64,000 nucleotides of DNA from Iris pallida (Eukaryota; Streptophyta; Magnoliopsida; Asparagales; Iridaceae), in assembly GCA_029216955.1 (NCBI GenBank), contig JANAVB010004077.1, positions 186,001 to 250,000 of the forward strand, in the 5' to 3' direction. This document shows, piece after piece, positions 1-10,986 of the stretch. The position numbers were made by a program, and so were the translations under genes. The first letter of the stretch is position 1; the number at the start of each line of letters is the position of its first letter. The notes beneath the pieces were generated by a model. That model did not search any database, had not been told where the DNA came from, and saw nothing but the letters and a program-made list of their open reading frames with translations.

Positions 1-540
1 GATTGAACTCCATCCAATATTTTATGGCCAAGAAATAAGTACGGCTTGATACTTTAACTAACTAGGGTTATCACAGGCCTAGTTACTAGCAAGATGCAGC
101 GAGATTCTTCCGCAGCCACAAGCCCTGCAGATCATTCAGGCTATCCGGACGCAATTAGTGGTTGAATTCAAGTGGGTACATCGTCCAGGAAACACGTGTA
201 CCCTTAGGTGACTTAGAGGGTGCAACACATGATAGTGTGCTGGAAATGTGCCCTACTCGATGGTAGACTACAGATCCCAAGTGGGGCGTCCAGATAACGG
301 GATTGCTTGTAGCTGGAGAAATCTCTTCATGACTACTGGATTATTCTAGTGATTAGCCTTAGTCGATTTCAGTAGGTACACCTGACCGTGGTACTCAGGG
401 GTCCCTGTCCTAGACATGATGCAAGACAAGACGGGTTCATTGGTACAAGCACAATCGTCTACGGTGTCCAGGTCATTCATACTTGTCATGTCAGGTTAGC
501 CGTCGCAACAGCTTATCAAGATATCATGTCAGGTTTACTT

Positions 541-676
541 GTCAAGAGTGTGCCATGGCGGGCCACTATCAAGAATTATCATATCAGGTTTACTGGTCAA
601 GAGTGTGCCACGTCGGGCCACTATCATGTCATGTCATTTGTCAAAAGTGCACCACAACGGGTCACCATCTTGTCAG
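541..676 (-). repeat. Triplicated GTGRCCCGT..GCACTC block in LTR A
   Basis: Three related copies at about 541-570, 596-625 and 639-669, each reading on the minus strand as gatagtggcccg followed by a GTGGY-type stretch and gcactcttgac. The same three-copy block is present in both LTRs of D and I, downstream of the probable TATA box, although the sequence around it has diverged. Confidence 0.8.
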
Positions 677-771
677 AGAACACACTTAAAATTAATAGCA
701 CAAGCATACAAGTGGTAATTAAATATTAGCAGGAGCAAGGGCCGTGGGAGACTCATGCGGCTCAGAAAAAT

Positions 772-2560
772 TATTATTCATGTGGCCAGGAAATAATAGG
801 CCATGCAAGCAAGCAATTAAAGCTAATGTACGTGCATGCATGCGGCCATGCAATTGAATAGTGGCCATGTAGCCAACAAATTTTTAAATATTCATGCGGC
901 CAGGAATATGATTATTTATGCGGCCAGGAATTGGTCCATGCGGCCATGAAATGAATACTGGCCATACGGCCAGAAAATTAACTAAAAGCCATATGCGGCC
1001 AGCAAGGAATAGCTCATATGCGGCCAGCAAGTACTGTACTGCACGTGGCCATGCAAACAAAGACTTGCAAAAGACTTGCATATTTGAACATGCACGTGGC
1101 CATGCATATTTAATCATGCAAACAAAGACTTACAGAAGGCCATGCGGCCAACAACTGTTGTGAGCCATATGCGGCTACAATAATACATGCGGCCATAAAT
1201 TAATAGCCATGCAAATAGCCTATGCGGCCAGCATGTTCCATGCGGCCAAATATGCTCCATGCGGCCAATAAATTACATAGTCATGCAAGCTGATGAATGC
1301 ATGCATTAAATATATAACATGGCATTAAATATACAACATGACATTGGCTTATGCGGCTCACATTACTTAATACATAGCATGTGGCTACAAAGCTGCTAAT
1401 GGTCCATGCATAATACTACAAAGGGTCCATGCATAATATATTAAACAAGGCCATAAATATATTAAATATATGCGACCATGAATTGTTAGCATGCGGCTAT
1501 TATTAGCACAACAACTTAAAGCAAAGCTAATAGTATTGCATGCATGCGGCCACGTGAGCAGGTGCATGAGCCATATGCATTAAATATATGCTAAAGCATT
1601 AAACAAGCTAATGCATTAATTATAGGCTAATGCATTAAACATAGGCTAATGCATGCAAACCTATGTTAAATACATGCAAGGCTAATAAATTATTCCTAAT
1701 GCATGCAAGCCTACGTTAAATGCATGCAAGGCTTTACTCCATGCAAGCAAATGCTAATATTCCAAGCAATATTACTTGCATGCGGCTACAGATATTCCAT
1801 GCGGCTAAGTACAAGTTGTATGCTAATGCTAATGCAATAATTAATTGGCCAACAAATGAGTTGGCCATATGCGGCTAAGTACTGTTAAAATGACCAAGAC
1901 AAATATTTAAGTGGCCAAGTAAAATAATTAATAGTGCATGAGCGACCATGCGGCCAATAGGTGTTGGCCAAGCAAATATTTCATAGTGCATGAGAGGCCA
2001 TGCGGCCAACATGTGGTTCTTATGCGGCCAACTAAAGAATTCATGCGGCTCGCAAATAATCCATGCGGCCATGAATTGTATGTGGCCAACATAAATTACC
2101 ATATACGGCCAGCATATATTACCATATCCAGCTCACATATAAATTGAATGACCCAAGCATTAAATTAATGGCCCAAGCATATATAATGCATGTGGCCAAT
2201 ATATATATAATGATGCCATTTGCGGCTGACTATTTAATTCCATGCAAGCAAAAGCTAATGCATGCAACTAGTTAAAAAGGCCAAAGGCAATTAAATAATG
2301 CAATTAATAAAAAAGCCAAGTAATAGTATTAATGGCCATGCAAAGAATTGGCCTTATGCGGCTAGAATTGGAGTGGTCATATACGGCCAAAATAATATAA
2401 GCCTGCCAGCTAATACTTGCAAAGGCCATGCGGCCAGCAATTGATTAATGCTCATGCGGCTCAGAGCTAAAAATGCTCATGCGGCCAATTAGATTAAATA
2501 TTCAATTAAATGGCCATGCGGCTGGAAAAAAAAACTTGCCATATGAAATAGTCATGCGGT
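772..2560 (-). repeat. Short-repeat array in LTR A, core catgcggcc
   Basis: About 1.8 kb in which the word (c)atgcggcc(a) recurs dozens of times on the plus strand, separated by AT-rich spacers of roughly 10-40 bases with aattaa and gcatgcaa words. Spacing is irregular, unlike the 14-base units of element I. It occupies the same place in the LTR as the TGCGCA array of D and the TGCGTA array of I, upstream of the probable TATA region in LTR sense. Open frames across it are low-complexity artefacts. Confidence 0.85.
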
Positions 2561-3134
2561 CAAGTACTGTCCTTCTTCTCCAATTTTCGAGAAGAAGAAC
2601 ACCATGAAGCCATGCTTCCAAGCTCCATAATTCCATCATCCAGAGTCCAAATCCGAACTTCCATAGGTCAAAATGGGGCAGAATAAAATTCTCCACAACA
2701 TGGAACCATCAACTAGCAGAAATATGTAAGGTTGATAGATCAAAATTTATGAAAACCAAAAATACCATAAAACTAGATCTATACGAAATTAACCACAGAA
2801 ATAAAAAGTGCTAAGTACTAAAGTGGGTTAGAAACACATGAGGAAGACAGTAGAACAATAAAAATGGGGTTCCTCCATGAAGCAAGATGCACTGTCCTAC
2901 AACTTCCACTCTCTCACGTTGGTGGAGAAGTAATGGTGAAAAAAAAGAAGTAATAAAAAAGAATTAATGAGGAGAGAGAGATGAGTGGGAGTTAATAAAT
3001 GGTGATGGTGGTGGTAGGTAGGTGGGTTGGTTCTCTAACAAAACCGAACCAAGCCAACAAGCCGAACTGAACGAAGATGAACCAAGCAAGAAATACCCAA
3101 AATAAGCTAAACCAGGATCAAGACAAGCATGACA

Positions 3135-4201
3135 AGTCTAACTGCAGGTCGGGATTCCGTACACATATACCGAGATACGTAATATGAACAATAGGCATTA
3201 TAGGTACAATGATGTCCTAGGGAGGGCTCACCGTATGCCAAGGTTGCCTCTCTCTCCTTGCGTTTGTGAGTAATCACCTCTCGCAAGTCGATAGCAAATT
3301 GATCTACCTTTGCGTCCAATTTGTGGACTTGGGTATCCCGAGCACACGGGTGCGTAGGTATCATGTTTACTCCCTGATCCGAGGCTAGTAAAAGTACTTG
3401 CTCTTGATCGTTGTAGGGAGACTTTTGGGACCTATCCTGTCCGTTTGCCCCGAAGGGCTGGACGCGGGTGGTTCTGTATAACTTTCCATCAGGCACCTAT
3501 ATAACAGTTAACGGTGCCCGCTGACGATCAGCAGCTTGGACAGTTGACTGGGCTTGTTGGGCCCGTACTGTCCTAGACTTCTTCGACTTAGCACCCGAAG
3601 GCGCATAGTAAGAAGAGTCCAGATTGAAATATTCTACATTCTTAATGGGCCGCATGGGGTTGGGTTCGCATGAAAGACGGTCAAAAATAGAACTTCTGAC
3701 ATGGCCGCATAGGGCAGCCTGTCTGCGGCCAGGATTGGCTGCCACATGGGCCATCTGCCTGCGGCCAGAGTTAGCTACCGTATAGGCAGACTGCCTATTT
3801 TTCTTATGCGGCCTCTTCTTCGTTCGTATGGATTTTCCTTGTGTCCCCAAAAGCTCAGCATTGTAGTATTTTCTTTTGCTGAATTTTGGGATAGTAGGGT
3901 TCTCTGCAGTCGGATGCAAGGTCGCAAGAGAGCTCTGATCTCCGTCTTGGGCCACAGAAGGAGCTTCTTCGAGAACCTGGCGAGGGGTAGCAGTTTTATG
4001 CTTCGACGTCCTACAGGTTCTCTTCGGGTTGGCTCGCTTCTGTGATGGGCTGGCGCTCCCTTCATAGAGCATTTCTTCGAATGCTTGTTGGTCAAAACGA
4101 ACCACAAGCATTTGCTGCATAGAGCCGAGCTTGGACGCGTTGGATTGTATCACCAACTTCTCATCAGAGGAGAAAGAAGTCCCCAGCAGAGTCACCATCA
4201 T
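3135..4201 (-). pseudogene. Unrecognised ORF of element B, one internal stop, cut by LTR A
   Basis: A 234-codon frame runs 4201 to 3497, ends in TAG at 3499-3497, and continues in the same frame to the junction with LTR A. I recognise no family. The product would be basic and hydrophilic, with many Lys/Arg clusters and 'GRRQ' repeats. The first codons lie inside the primer-site motif, so the true start may be a later Met such as the MQQM pair. By position it is the leader or gag-side ORF of an LTR element. It could be an N-terminal gag region or the extra ORF1 that some Tat/Ogre-type elements carry. I see no zinc knuckle, protease or reverse transcriptase before the break. Confidence 0.45.
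4179..4197 (-). other. Primer-binding-site-like motif of element B
   Basis: The minus strand reads TGGTGACTCTGCTGGGGAC, starting three bases after the inferred LTR end (CA at 4201). It begins with TGG, as needed to pair with a tRNA CCA end. From memory it resembles the TGGCGACTCTGCTGGGGA sites reported in plant Tat/Ogre-type Gypsy elements. The tRNA itself is not assigned here. Confidence 0.5.
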
Positions 4202-4466
4202 GTTTGCTATTAAAATATTAAGAATAAGAATTACAGATGAATTTAACTTGATTGCAAATTCGCTTGTATAAAAGAAAGCCTAGAAAGAAATCCTAGGAAA
4301 CAATCTAAGTACAATTGTTTAATTTTTGATTCTGGGGGTGACGATGGAGGCTCGGGAAAGTGTAGCAACTCTGCCTTACTCCTTGGACTATCAGACACAG
4401 TCTTTGCTCTTGAAGAAATTTGCCAGCCTTTGATTGTCAACCTTTAGCATGGGTGTGGTACCCTGC

Positions 4467-4474
4467 TATTTATA
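4467..4474 (-). promoter_or_regulatory. TATA box in LTR B
   Basis: Minus strand TATAAATA in the context CACTATAAATAGCAGGG. It lies upstream of the ORF and primer site and about 220 bases downstream of the tandem array, as expected for an LTR promoter with repeats in U3. Confidence 0.6.
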
Positions 4475-4689
4475 GTGATTCTTACATAAAGCAGATTTTA
4501 GGCCGCATAGAGGGCTACGTGGCCATGTGTCTGTAACAACACATGAAGACTCGATCTTGGGCTGCCAACTGGTGGGGGTTGTTGAGATTTCTTTGTTGTA
4601 GCAAATCTGGGTGGTTGAGACTTGGTCAAATTGCCACGTGTCCCTCCCACAAAGTAGAGTCTAAATTGTTTTTGCTGCATAATGGCCTT

Positions 4690-5045
4690 AGGAACCTTTC
4701 TTCTGTGGCTCAGATCCACTTGGCCGCATGGGATCTTCGAGAACCTTGCTTCTGCGGCTTGGTTTCACTTGGCCGCATGGGATCTTCGAGAGCCTTGCTT
4801 CTGCGGCTTGGTTTCTCTTAGCCGCATGGGATCTTCGAGAGCCTTCCCTCTGCGACTCGAATCTACTTAGCCGCAGGGAGTCTTCGAGAGCCTTGCTTCT
4901 GCGGCTCGAGTTTTTCTTAGCCACATGGTTTCACTTAGCCGCATGGGGTCTTCGAGAGCTTTCCTTCTGCGGCTCGAGTCCACTTGGCCGTATGGAGTCT
5001 TCGAGAGCCTTGCTTCTGCGGCTCGAGTCCTCTTAGCCACAAGGA
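4690..5045 (-). repeat. ~50-bp tandem repeat array in U3 of element B
   Basis: Seven imperfect copies of a unit of about 50 bases. On the plus strand each holds ggccgcatgg, atcttcgagagcctt and gcttctgcggctcgag. The clearest adjacent copies start near 4721, 4771 and 4820. The word gccgcat/atgcggc is shared with the array in neighbouring LTR A, in the opposite LTR orientation. Confidence 0.85.
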
Positions 5046-5086
5046 GTGATGATCCGTATAAACTCCATCTTTTTCATGCTTCTACA

Positions 5087-6034
5087 GTGCCTTTAAGGTA
5101 TCGAAAGATACGCTTAACTCCGTACAAATGTGATTCCTTATGGTTAGCTTGGAAACGTGCACACAAGCAAACACTAAACATTATATCAGGATGACTAGCA
5201 GTTAAATACAGTAAACTACCAATCATACCTCGATACTTACGTATGTCGACCGGTTTGTCTTGTTTATCAGTATCAAACTTGTTTAAAGTTGCCATCGGAG
5301 TGCCAAAAGGTTTGACGATTCCCAGATCGAACTTCTTTAGTAAGTCTTTTGTGTACTTGGCTTGATTATTGAACATCCCATTGTTGGTTTGTTTGATTTA
5401 CAGTCCAAGGAAGAATTGAGTTCTTCCATCATGCTCATCTCAAACTCATTTTGTATATACTTTAAAAATTCTTGACAAAGAGATTCATCAGTAAATCCAA
5501 AGATAATATCGTCAACGTAAATATGAATTAAAAGAAGATTTCCATTAAAAGATTTTATAAATAGTATAGTGTCAACCTTACCTTTTGTAAAACCGTTATC
5601 AAGTAAAAAAATGGCTTAAACGATCATACCAAGCACGAGGGGCTTGTTTTAAACCGTATAAGGCTTTCTTCAACTTCAAAACATGATCAGGGTTTTTGAA
5701 ATCAGTAAAACCTGTAGGTTGACTACATAAACTTCTTATTTTATAAAATCGTTAAGAAATGCACTTTTAACATCCATTTGAAAATGCTTAAATTTATGAA
5801 AACATACAAATGCACATAAAATGCGAATAGATTATAATCTTGCAACTGGGGCGTAGGTATCATCATAGTCGGTACATTCCTCTTAGTTGTATTCTTGAGC
5901 TACGAGTCAGACCTTATAATGAGTAACTGAACCATTCTCATTAAGTTTATTTTGGAATACCCAGCGGGTGCCAATAACCGGATGATCAATAGGCTTGGGA
6001 ACAAGTTCCCAAACTTGATTTCGTTCAAATTAGT
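5087..6034 (-). pseudogene. Copia reverse transcriptase/RNase H remnant (element C)
   Basis: Minus-strand translation in shifting frames gives the Ty1/Copia RVT_2 reverse transcriptase. WELVPKP and GTRWVFQNK occur near 6000-5940, the catalytic-Asp segment DVKSAFLN near 5770, and the YVDD metal-binding motif at 5519-5508, followed by EFEMSMM. After a frameshift a clean frame runs 5376 to 5087 with QAKYTKDLLKKF, RKYRGMIGSLLYLTASHPD and RIFRYLKGT. The RNase H domain should follow but is missing: element B begins directly after KGT. Several in-frame stops lie between 5880 and 5600. It is part of one gag-pol polyprotein with the integrase and gag pieces to its right. Confidence 0.85.
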
Positions 6035-7034
6035 TTAATCCTCTTGCATAGTATCTAACCAAAAATTATCGCTACATGCTTCTTTAATAGTTTTGGGTTC
6101 TAGCTGTGAAATAAATACAACACAGGAAACTATATCTTTGCTAGAGGAACGAGTACTTACACCCCTAGTAATCTTACCTATTACCAAGTCCTTGGGATGG
6201 TCAACCATAAACTTTATTCTTTTTGGTAGACTCTCAAGGTAGCTGGTTCCGGCTTCTGGTTCTGTACATGCTCTGCTTGGAGGATCTGTAGGTGCTGCGC
6301 TTGAAGGTTCTACAGGTGCTGTACTTGGTGTACTGACATCTTCGTCATCATCATCGATTATCTGTTGATTCAGTTCATCAAAAGTGACATTTATTAACTC
6401 TTCGATGATTCTAGTCCTTTTGTTGAAGACTCGGTACCATTTGCTTTTGGCCGCATGACTTAAAAATATACATTCATCGGCATTTTTGTCAAACTTTCCC
6501 AAATTATCTTGAGTATTAAGAATAAAGCATTTACAACCAAAGATTTTGAAATAAAAAACAGATAGAGTTCTACAAACCATAACTCATAGGGAGTCTTCTT
6601 CGAATTAGGTCGAATTAGAACCCTATTGAGAACATAACAAGCTATATTGACAGCTTCAGCCGAAAAGTATTAGGTATACTAAACTGGTTTAACATAACTC
6701 TAGTCATTTCAGATAGAGTATTGCTCTTACATTCTATAACTCTATTTTGTTGCGGAGTCCTAGGACAGGAGAACTCATGCATATAACCGTGTGTGTCATA
6801 AAATTGCTCAAACTCTACATTCTCAAATTCGTCGCCATGATCACTTCGAATACGAGTGATCATAAATCCTTTTTTATTCTGAACTTTCTTGCAAAAGGAG
6901 ACAAATTCAGACAATGCATCATTTTTGCGTACAAAAAAATATACCCACATGTTTCTAAAGAAATCATCTACTATTACAAAAGCATATAACTTACTACCTA
7001 GGCTAGCAATTCTACTAGGTCTAAATAAATCCAT
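6035..7034 (-). pseudogene. Copia integrase remnant (element C)
   Basis: Two frames, 7034-6642 and 6580-6035, encode the retroviral-type integrase core and its C-terminal extension. Visible features are MDLFRPSRIASLGSKLYAFV with the first Asp region (FVIVDDFFRNMWVYF), the second Asp in RIRSDHGDEFEN, and the Glu region TPQQNRVIECKSNTLSEM. The C-terminal frame shows FGCKCFILN and a Thr/Ser/Pro-rich linker towards reverse transcriptase. The role in the live ancestor was to insert cDNA into the host genome. The frame break around 6600 marks it as a pseudogene. Confidence 0.85.
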
Positions 7035-7091
7035 ATATAGTAATTATAGAGGTCTAGTGGTACTTACAACATTTTTGGACTTAAATGTGGA

Positions 7092-7842
7092 TCAGGTAGC
7101 TTTGTTCTTTTCACATTCACTACATACCGTATCCTTCTTGAAAGTGATGTCCGGTAAGCCTCGTATCAACTTTTTTATGGATAGTCTTGAAATTGTGTCC
7201 ATGTTTGCATGACCGAGTCTGATATGCCATAGTTGACTCTCATAATTGGTAGGTCTTAGTTTTCTAGTTGGATATTGATAATAAAATGCATGCCTATTAG
7301 TCTTCTTGGGCAAATATTTGGTTGGTCTGACAGTGTTGGGTTTTGACAGTGTTCTGGTATTTTGGTAACTGACACGGGTTAGGGTAGGAAGCAGCAACCT
7401 CTGGTTGTTTTCCTAACCTAATTTTTTAACTTTTTGGAAGTGTCATACAATGTATTGTAGTCAGCAGTGAGTGCATCATTTCTGACTAGTTCTTGCTGAA
7501 GACTTTTCTTCTCTTTGAGTAGGTCTTCCTCAAATTTGGTAATGGTCTTGTCTTTTTCTTCGGATAGCCTAGTGGTCTCGTGTAACTGTAACTTAACATA
7601 AGAGAGCTCACCTACCTCACTAGAATTATTATTACTTCTAACCTCAGCTAGTAGGTCGGTAGGTCGGTAAGTCTTCCTATTTTACCTTTGTACTCTTTGA
7701 GTACATTCTTAGAGTTTTGGTATTTGCTATGCAGTTTTCTATAATCACCTAAGAGGTTACTAAAGGCTTTACCTAACTGTTCAAAGGTAAAAGCATCATA
7801 TGTATCAAACAGGGGGTTAGTGTTTACCTGATCAAATGCCAT
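7092..7842 (-). pseudogene. Copia gag-pre-integrase and linker region (element C)
   Basis: The frame 7397-7092 carries the GAG-pre-integrase zinc domain, LWHIRLGHANMDTISRL then CSECEKNKAT, giving the His-His-Cys-Cys pattern. The frame 7842-7648 (MAFDQVNTNPLFDTYDAF...) is the hydrophilic linker that follows gag in Sirevirus-like polyproteins. The region 7400-7640 should hold the aspartic protease, but I could not see a DTG/DSG motif in it, probably because of frameshifts. Confidence 0.7.
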
Positions 7843-7960
7843 TAAGCATACATTTGCAGCGTCGTCTGATTGTTCATCTTCTGAGTCACTAGCTTCACTT
7901 TTATGCCATATGCTTGTGTTGGCATACCTTCTGGATGTTGATTTCTTCAGGTAACCCTTG

Positions 7961-8752
7961 TCATACTTGTTTCTTTTCCTGTTGATGATGATGCTGTTGG
8001 ACAGTCCTTCTTGATGTGTCCTTTCCTTTTACAATCGTAGCAGAGTGGATCTTCTTCGTTGTTGCTGTGTGTTCTTTTGTTCTTCTATTGAATCTTATAA
8101 ACTTTTTGAACTTCCTTACTAGGAGAGCTTGATCTTCAGAGTCAGAATCACTGTCATCGGAATCATCTCCAACATATCTTTTGTGTTGAGCTTTGAGAGC
8201 GATTGACTTCTCCTTTGGTGCAACTTCTTCAAAGTCTTGAAGTTCCAGCTTGTGAGTGAGTAGCTTACCCATGAGTGTTTCAAGAGACATAGTAGTGTGG
8301 TCGTTCCCTTCAATGATTGTCGTAGCTTTTGGAATCCAGTTCTTCGTGAGAGCTCGTAGAAGTTTACGAATCTTCTCATGGTTATTGTATTCCTTGCCTA
8401 ATGAAGATAGAGGGTTTACAATATCCAAAAATCTTGTAAACATCTGAGTGACGGATTCGTTTGGCTTTATCTTGAACGCCTCATACTCCTGAGTAAGTTT
8501 GCGTATCTTTGTCTCATTGACTTGTGTCGTGCCCTCATGAGTAACTTCGAGAAGTTTCTACACTTCATTTGATGTTGTGAATGTAAACACCCTGTTAAAT
8601 TCAATCATATATAAAACATAAAATAAAGCGTTAATAACACGTGCGTCAAGACTGGAATGTTTCTTTTCAGCTTCAGTATATTTGTCATGGGGTTTCTCAA
8701 CCAACTCTCCATCAACAAGGATACGTGCAGGCTTCTTATAGCCATTAATCAT
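7961..8752 (-). pseudogene. Copia gag, main part (element C)
   Basis: The minus strand continues the gag reading frame begun at 19271, across element D. The frame from 8752 reads NGYKKPARILVDGELVEKP and is stopped by TAG near 8560 (a Trp codon in relatives). The next frame, 8443-7961, reads MFTRFLDIVNPLSSLGKEY (UBN2-type gag). A CCHC zinc knuckle, CYDCKRKGHIKKDC, lies at 8042-8001 but in a frame shifted from the preceding one. The ancestral protein is the capsid/nucleocapsid precursor that packages the element's RNA. Confidence 0.85.
8748..8752 (+). repeat. Left target site duplication of element D (atcat)
   Basis: atcat directly before TGTCAC. It is matched by atcat at 19132-19136 after the 3' LTR. 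Removing D and one copy restores the Copia gag frame. Confidence 0.95.
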
Positions 8753-9479
8753 TGTCACCCCCATTTCCTGTATTTAGTATTTATACTCGTAATTTGATTT
8801 TGGCACGTATTTTATTTTCTCGACTTGTGGATTCGGGTTCTCGTAAATGGGTTTTGGACCATGGCTTGGTTTTATTTTGTGGAGTTGGTTTGGTTTGGTT
8901 TGGTTCTTCATGAGTGGAACACCTTAGCCTATTTTCCCCCTCTATTCCATCACAACCACCCTCATTAAAACCTACCAACCATTTCTCTCTCCTCCATAAC
9001 TCCATCAATTTTTTTCAACTTCTTCTTCTTTCTTCTTCCACACAACTCTCCAACCCATAGGCAAGTGTACCTTGCCATCAAATAAGCACCACTTTTTATT
9101 TGTCCATTAACTAGATTAGGCCATGGAGAACAACTTTAGAACTTAACATTTTGTGATTTGGAGCTTTCATTCTTCTAGATCTAGGTTTTAACCATTTTTG
9201 AAAATCCTTGGTTTTGATCTATTAAACTTTGATTTTTGCTTGTTTTGATGCTTCCATGTGGAAGAGAATTTGATTTTACTCAAGTTAGAACTTTGAAAAT
9301 CTAGATTTGGTTTTGATTTGACAAAGTTATGAAGAATTGAAGTTCTTGGTGTTCTTGGACCTGCTCTCGGCCAGGAAGAACATCCCTCTGCCTTGCGCTC
9401 TTTAGCGCATGGCCGGTTGCGCACCCCCCGGCCTGTGCTCTTTAGCGCAGGGCCGATTGCGTATGACCTCAGCCAGTGC

Positions 9480-9740
9480 TTTGCGCTGTGCTGGATTGCG
9501 CTGGCGCAAGCTATCCATGCGCAAGCCAGCCATGCGCAAGCCGACCTCTGCGCAAGCCAGCCTTGCGCAATCCACCTCTGCACAAGCCAGCCTTGCGCAA
9601 TCCACCCTTGCGCAATCTACCCCTGCGCAGTCTACCCTTGCGCAAGGTAACCCCTGCGCAGTCTACCCCTGCGCAGTCTACCCTTGCGCAAGGCAACTCT
9701 TGCGCAGCTCTTCCATGCGCAGTACATACCCTGCGCAGCC
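9480..9740 (+). repeat. TGCGCA short-repeat array, 5' LTR of D
   Basis: Units of 14-15 bases such as ctgcgcaagccagc and cttgcgcaatccac, about 16 in tandem, all centred on TGCGCA. The array ends about 80 bases before the TATA-like box. The homologous array in the 3' LTR (17160-17445) has lost several TGCG cores by C-to-T change. Confidence 0.9.
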
Positions 9741-9818
9741 CAACCCCTGATCCCCCTTGCACAACCCACTTGTCTATGATGAATTGTTTATTTCTTTAAG
9801 CTTGGCTCTTCTATAGCC

Positions 9819-9829
9819 CTATATATATT
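9819..9829 (+). promoter_or_regulatory. TATA-like box in 5' LTR of D
   Basis: ctatatatattgg, repeated at the same place in the 3' LTR (about 17526-17536). It is the best TATA candidate downstream of the repeat array. No transcript data are available. Confidence 0.45.
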
Positions 9830-9958
9830 GGTATTTTATTAGATATTTTACGTCCATTTTATATCCTTACGCCTTTTTGTCATGAACTTGATTTTACTTA
9901 ATATGTTTGGAATGACTATTGTACACGGCATGGTATGACAAGGAACTAGCATAATGCG

Positions 9959-10094
9959 ACAGTGACCCGTAGTGGTGCACTCTTGACATGACCAACCTGA
10001 CATGACAGTGACCCGTAATGGTGCACTCCTGACAGTACCCTGACATGAATTATCTTGATAACTTGATAGTGGCCCGTGGCGGTGCACTCCTGAC
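9959..10094 (+). repeat. Triplicated GTGRCCCGT..GCACTC block, 5' LTR of D
   Basis: Three copies of about 30 bases, gacagtgacccgtagtgg followed by tgcactcctgac, at 9959, 10004 and 10065. The copies are separated by tgacatgaccaacc-type spacers. The block is also present at 17666-17801, 24121-24256, 32018-32154 and, inverted, 541-676. Confidence 0.85.
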
Positions 10095-10954
10095 TTGACT
10101 TGACTTGTAACTTGTAACTTGACTCGTATAATCAACTTGACACCGTGGGTGTTCCTGCTTGCCTGCTTGTACAATCCACTTGTCTTGTCTTGTATCATGT
10201 CTAGGACGTGACTTCCTGGGTACCACGGCCAGGGACTCGCGCTAAAGTGGATTAGGCTAATGATTAGATCAAACTAGAACATGGAGAATTTCCAGTCACA
10301 GGCAATCTCGTTATCTGGGCGCTTTAATGGACTTGTAGCTTGCCGACGAGTAGAGCACATTTCCAGCACACTGTCATGTGTTGTACCCTCTAAGTCACCT
10401 AAGGGTATATTTGTCTCCCGGGCAATATACCCACCTATAACTCTCAACCCGCGGAAGGATAACTGGATAGTCTGCAGGGCTTGGGACTGGAATTCTCACT
10501 TGCATCTTGTTAGTAATTAGGTTTGTGATAACCCTAGTTAGTTAAAGTAGTAAGCCGTAGTATTTGTTTGGCCGATTGCGAATGGATGGTGTCCAGCCTT
10601 GTCTAAGTCTTATCTAGCTCCAGTACCTGCTATCTCCTGAGCATGTTTGTTTACTTATCTTAACGATAAATGAGTAGAGACTGTGAGCTATTCAGGCGAA
10701 GGGTTACAACCCCGGTCCTTGTCTGGTTTAAGGATTGTAACCTGGCTCCCGGAATGGTTCTACGTCCCTAGTCGTTTATCGCCCTGTGTACCTTACTACT
10801 TGTACTTTCTTTTATTCTTATGTTCTGATATGCTGGCTTTTGTTCTTATTTGTGGCCTCCTTGTGGCACTTGCTCTTTCTAGGGTTTGACCCAGCTGGTT
10901 TTGTGTGGCCAGATTTCGGAGCAGCTCCCGAGGATCTACCAAGCTTCCAGCCCA

Positions 10955-10986
10955 ATGGTGAACACTAGAAGGAACCGGGGCTACGA
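10955..10986 (+). CDS. Candidate gag exon 1 inside 5' LTR of D
   Basis: ATG at 10955 opens MVNTRRNRGY plus two bases, followed by a GTGGGT donor at 10987. A strong acceptor (pyrimidine tract ending cttcttcag) ends at 11620. Joining 10986 to 11621 keeps the gag frame. The same layout with changed residues occurs in element I, and the gag of element M starts with the similar MVATRK without needing a first exon. The intron would be 634 bases and remove the LTR end and primer site. This is inference from splice signals, phase and cross-element similarity. Confidence 0.55.

Larger units (their letters stand above)
1..3134 (-). mobile_element. Element A: partial long LTR, Tekay-like Ty3/Gypsy, minus strand
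   Basis: Read on the minus strand, this follows the same order of blocks as the LTRs of elements D and I: a 5' pyrimidine-rich part (about 2880-3060), a short-repeat array (772-2560), three copies of a GTGNCCCGT/GCACTC block (541-676), then the conserved stretch near 150-310. The inferred 5' terminus is TGTCA at 3134 on the minus strand. The 3' end of the LTR, about 0.9 kb by comparison with D, is left of the window. No polypurine tract lies right of 3134, so this is a 5' LTR of an element extending off-window or a solo LTR. It interrupts element B. The terminus at 3134 is less certain than the identity. Confidence 0.7.
3135..5086 (-). mobile_element. Element B: 5' part of a minus-strand LTR element inserted in Copia element C
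   Basis: On the minus strand a candidate LTR runs 5086 to 4201 (TG...CA ends), followed at once by a primer-binding-site-like motif (4197-4179) and an open reading frame. Its right end falls exactly where the Copia RNase H reading frame, ending in RYLKGT, is lost. This is what an insertion would give; flank gtgcc at 5087-5091 would be one target duplication copy. The element is cut at 3134 by element A, and its other LTR must be off the left edge. The assignment to a Tat/Ogre-like Ty3/Gypsy lineage rests on the primer site alone. Confidence 0.6.
4201..5086 (-). repeat. 5' LTR of element B
   Basis: 886 bp with minus-strand ends TGTAGAAGC...AGCAAACA. It contains a TATAAATA box (4467-4474) and, upstream of it, an array of about 50-base repeats. 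The matching 3' LTR is not in the window, so the ends rest on the TG/CA dinucleotides, the adjoining primer motif and the break in Copia coding sequence. Confidence 0.55.

Noticed and set aside
9188..9762. Overlapping Ala/Cys/Arg-rich frames on both strands in LTR D (also 16970-17506).
   Set aside because: Low-complexity translation of the TGCGCA array; not conserved between the two LTRs.
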